Assembly (NCBI GenBank): GCA_004366205.1
Contig: SIRW01000092.1
Span: 1 to 33,842, forward strand
Direction: 5' to 3'
DNA: 33,842 nt
Origin: Actinomycetota bacterium
GTDB lineage: Bacteria; Actinomycetota; Acidimicrobiia; Acidimicrobiales; CADCSY01
The position numbers and the translations under genes were made by a program. Below, one piece after another: positions 32,319-33,842 of this stretch (the stretch's first letter is position 1; every line of letters begins with the position of its first letter). The notes beneath the pieces were generated by a model. It made no database searches. It worked only from the letters and a program-made list of their open reading frames with translations, and was not told the DNA's origin.

Positions 32319-32342
32319 CGGCCGCCGGGCCCCGGGTCAGCC
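32313..32342. terminator. Inverted repeat spanning both stop codons of a convergent pair
   Basis: GGCTGAC (32313-32319) and GTCAGCC (32336-32342) are perfect complements and contain the TGA stops of the phosphoesterase (plus) and smc (minus); the 16 bases between are GC-rich and partly self-complementary. Only 18 bp separate the genes. It could act as a two-way terminator; there is no T-run on either side, so termination strength is uncertain. Confidence 0.5.
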
Positions 32343-33842
32343 GACCGGTTCGGAGATGCGCTCGGAGACGACCTTGGAGGAGCCGCCGGGCTGCATGGTG
32401 ACGCCGTAGAGGCAGTCGGCCGTCTCCATCGTGCGCTTCTGGTGGGAGACCACCAGCAGCTGCGCCTCGCGCCGGAACTCCTCGAGCAGGCCGAGGAAGC
32501 GGTGGAGGTTCACGTCGTCGAGGGCGGCCTCGACCTCGTCGAGCAGGTAGAAAGGTGACGGCCGGCTGCGGAACACGGCGAACAGGAACGCCAGGGCGGT
32601 GAGCGAGCGCTCGCCGCCTGACAGCAGCGACAGCTTCCGCACGTTCTTGCCCGAGGGCCGGGCCTCGACCTCGATGCCGGTCTCGAGCGGGTTGCCCGGG
32701 TCGGTGAGCCGGAGCCGGCCCTGGCCGCCCGGGAAGAGCGTGTCGAAGAGCAGCGTGAAGTTCTCCGACACGTCGGCGAAGGCGGCCGTGAACACCGACA
32801 CGATCTCCTCGTCGATCGCCCGGATCACCTTGGTGAGCTCCCGCCGGGAGGCCTTCACGTCGTCGAGCTGACCCTGCAGGAACTCGTGGCGCTCGGACAG
32901 CGCCGTGAACTCCTCGAGGGCGAGGGGGTTGATGGGGCCGAGCAGCCGCAGCTCGCGCTCGAGGTCGCGCAGGCGAGCGGCCGGGGTGGTGCCGTCGGGG
33001 AGCGGCGGGCACTCGGCGGCCTCGGCCCGTTCGGGCTCGCAGTCGAGCTCGCGCCGCAAGGTGTCGACGGCGGCCTCGAGGCGGAGGCGCACCTCGGCCT
33101 CCTCGAGCTCGGTGCGGCGGGCCCGCTCGCGCAGCTCCTCCAGCTGGCGCTCGAGGTCGTGGCGGCGCCGGCGGAGCCGGTCGAGCTCCTCGGCGGTGGC
33201 TCGGGTGGCCTCGGACTGCCGGCGCCGGCGCTCGCGCTGCTCGGCGAGCTCGGCCTCGACGAGGGCGAGGCGGTCGGCGACCAGGGCGGCGAGCCGGTCG
33301 GTGGCGCGCAGGCGGCGGTCGAGCTCGGCCTGCAGGCCCTGAGCGCGGGAGCGCTCCTCGGCATGGCCCGCGAGGCGCTCGTCGACCTCGGCGAGCCGCT
33401 GGCCGAGGTAGGTGCGCCGCTCCTCGACCGCAGCGGCGCGCACCTCGAGATCGGTGCGCAGGGCACGCACGGCGGTGGCCCGCTCCTCGAGGGCGGCCCG
33501 CTCGGCCTCCCGGGCCTCCTGCTCGTCGAGGTGGGCGGCCTCGGCTTGCTCGAGTGCCGGCAGCTCGGCCTCGAGCTCGGCCAGGCGGGTGCGCTCGGCC
33601 GTGACACGGTCGTCGAGCTCGGCCCGGTGCTCGCTGAGGGTCGCCTCCTCGGCGCGGCAGTCGTCCTGCTCGTCAGCCAGGCGGGCGAGGCCGTCATCCG
33701 CCGTCTGCACGCGCCGGGCGGTCGCGTCGAGAGCGGAGGCGGCGGTGCGCTCGGCGGCGGTTGCGGCGTCGCGCTCGGCCCGGGCGGCGGCGAGGCGGGT
33801 CTCGGCGAGCACGAGGGCCCCGGCCGCCTCCTCGGCGCGCCG
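32337..33842 (-). CDS. smc: Chromosome segregation protein SMC, C-terminal part (start outside window)
   Basis: ATPase of the SMC-ScpAB condensin that compacts and segregates chromosomes. The frame is open from the right edge to TGA at 32337-32339, about 501 residues of what is normally a 1150-1200 residue protein; the N-terminal head, first coiled coil and hinge lie outside. Visible: a long Glu/Arg/Ala/Leu heptad coiled coil (to about 190 residues before the end), the GPINPLALEEFTALSERHEF joint, then the C-terminal head with LSGGERSLTALAFLFAVFRS (ABC signature), PFYLLDEVEAALDDVNLHRF (Walker B and D-loop) and LLVVSHQKRTMETADCLYGV. Confidence 0.96.
   Translation of the reverse strand, partial: RRAEEAAGALVLAETRLAAARAERDAATAAERTAASALDATARRVQTADDGLARLADEQDDCRAEEATLSEHRAELDDRVTAERTRLAELEAELPALEQAEAAHLDEQEAREAERAALEERATAVRALRTDLEVRAAAVEERRTYLGQRLAEVDERLAGHAEERSRAQGLQAELDRRLRATDRLAALVADRLALVEAELAEQRERRRRQSEATRATAEELDRLRRRRHDLERQLEELRERARRTELEEAEVRLRLEAAVDTLRRELDCEPERAEAAECPPLPDGTTPAARLRDLERELRLLGPINPLALEEFTALSERHEFLQGQLDDVKASRRELTKVIRAIDEEIVSVFTAAFADVSENFTLLFDTLFPGGQGRLRLTDPGNPLETGIEVEARPSGKNVRKLSLLSGGERSLTALAFLFAVFRSRPSPFYLLDEVEAALDDVNLHRFLGLLEEFRREAQLLVVSHQKRTMETADCLYGVTMQPGGSSKVVSERISEPVG

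Overview
The window is very GC-rich, gene-dense chromosomal DNA. It holds the conserved actinobacterial block smc - ftsY - ffh - rpsP - khpA - rimM - trmD - rplS - lepB - DUF2469 - yraN - comM - dprA - xerC - whiG - rpsB - tsf - pyrH - frr - cdsA - dxr - rseP - ispG - proS - rimP - nusA - ylxR - infB, almost all on the minus strand. DUF2469, a FliA/WhiG-type sigma factor, leaderless-looking genes with TANNNT -10 boxes, and the gene order point to Actinobacteria. The archaeal/eukaryotic-type ProRS and the long disordered extensions on CdsA and S2 would fit a deep-branching class such as Acidimicrobiia; that placement is inference from gene content, not a database result.

Layout (transcription runs right to left unless stated). 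33842-32337: C-terminal part of smc. 30837-32318, plus strand: a Tat-exported phosphoesterase that interrupts the usual smc-ftsY neighbourhood. 30478-30836: non-coding, with three 62-bp palindromic tandem repeats. 30477-24953: SRP receptor and SRP protein, then ribosome and tRNA maturation genes and signal peptidase. 24883-23286: DUF2469, yraN, a 38-residue plus-strand membrane protein, and an enoyl-CoA hydratase/isomerase. 23192-18789: comM-dprA-xerC-whiG. 18708-14774: an exported degenerate LytM/alpha-beta-hydrolase fusion and a SpoIID-type protein, separated by three 72-bp tandem repeats. 14666-11292: rpsB-tsf-pyrH-frr. 11261-6092: cdsA-dxr-rseP-ispG (CDP-diacylglycerol, the MEP isoprenoid pathway and an intramembrane protease). 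6048-4636: proS. 4486-1: rimP-nusA-ylxR-infB, behind a leader with a terminator-like hairpin; infB runs off the left edge.

Many neighbours overlap by 4 bp (ATGA/GTGA/TTGA), so translational coupling is widespread. Several transcription-unit starts (ftsY, ffh, DUF2469, enoyl-CoA hydratase, proS, probably xerC) have a TANNNT hexamer 7-10 nt before the start codon and no Shine-Dalgarno, which suggests leaderless mRNAs.

Most of the window is ordinary housekeeping. The parts worth a second look are the SpoIID-like / degenerate LytM-lipase pair beside whiG, the two three-copy palindromic repeat arrays, the rimP leader hairpin, ylxR without a normal start codon, and the in-place archaeal-type ProRS that has lost most of its C-terminal cysteines. 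I saw no tRNA, rRNA, insertion sequence, CRISPR array or prophage. All motif readings are by eye; nothing was searched.
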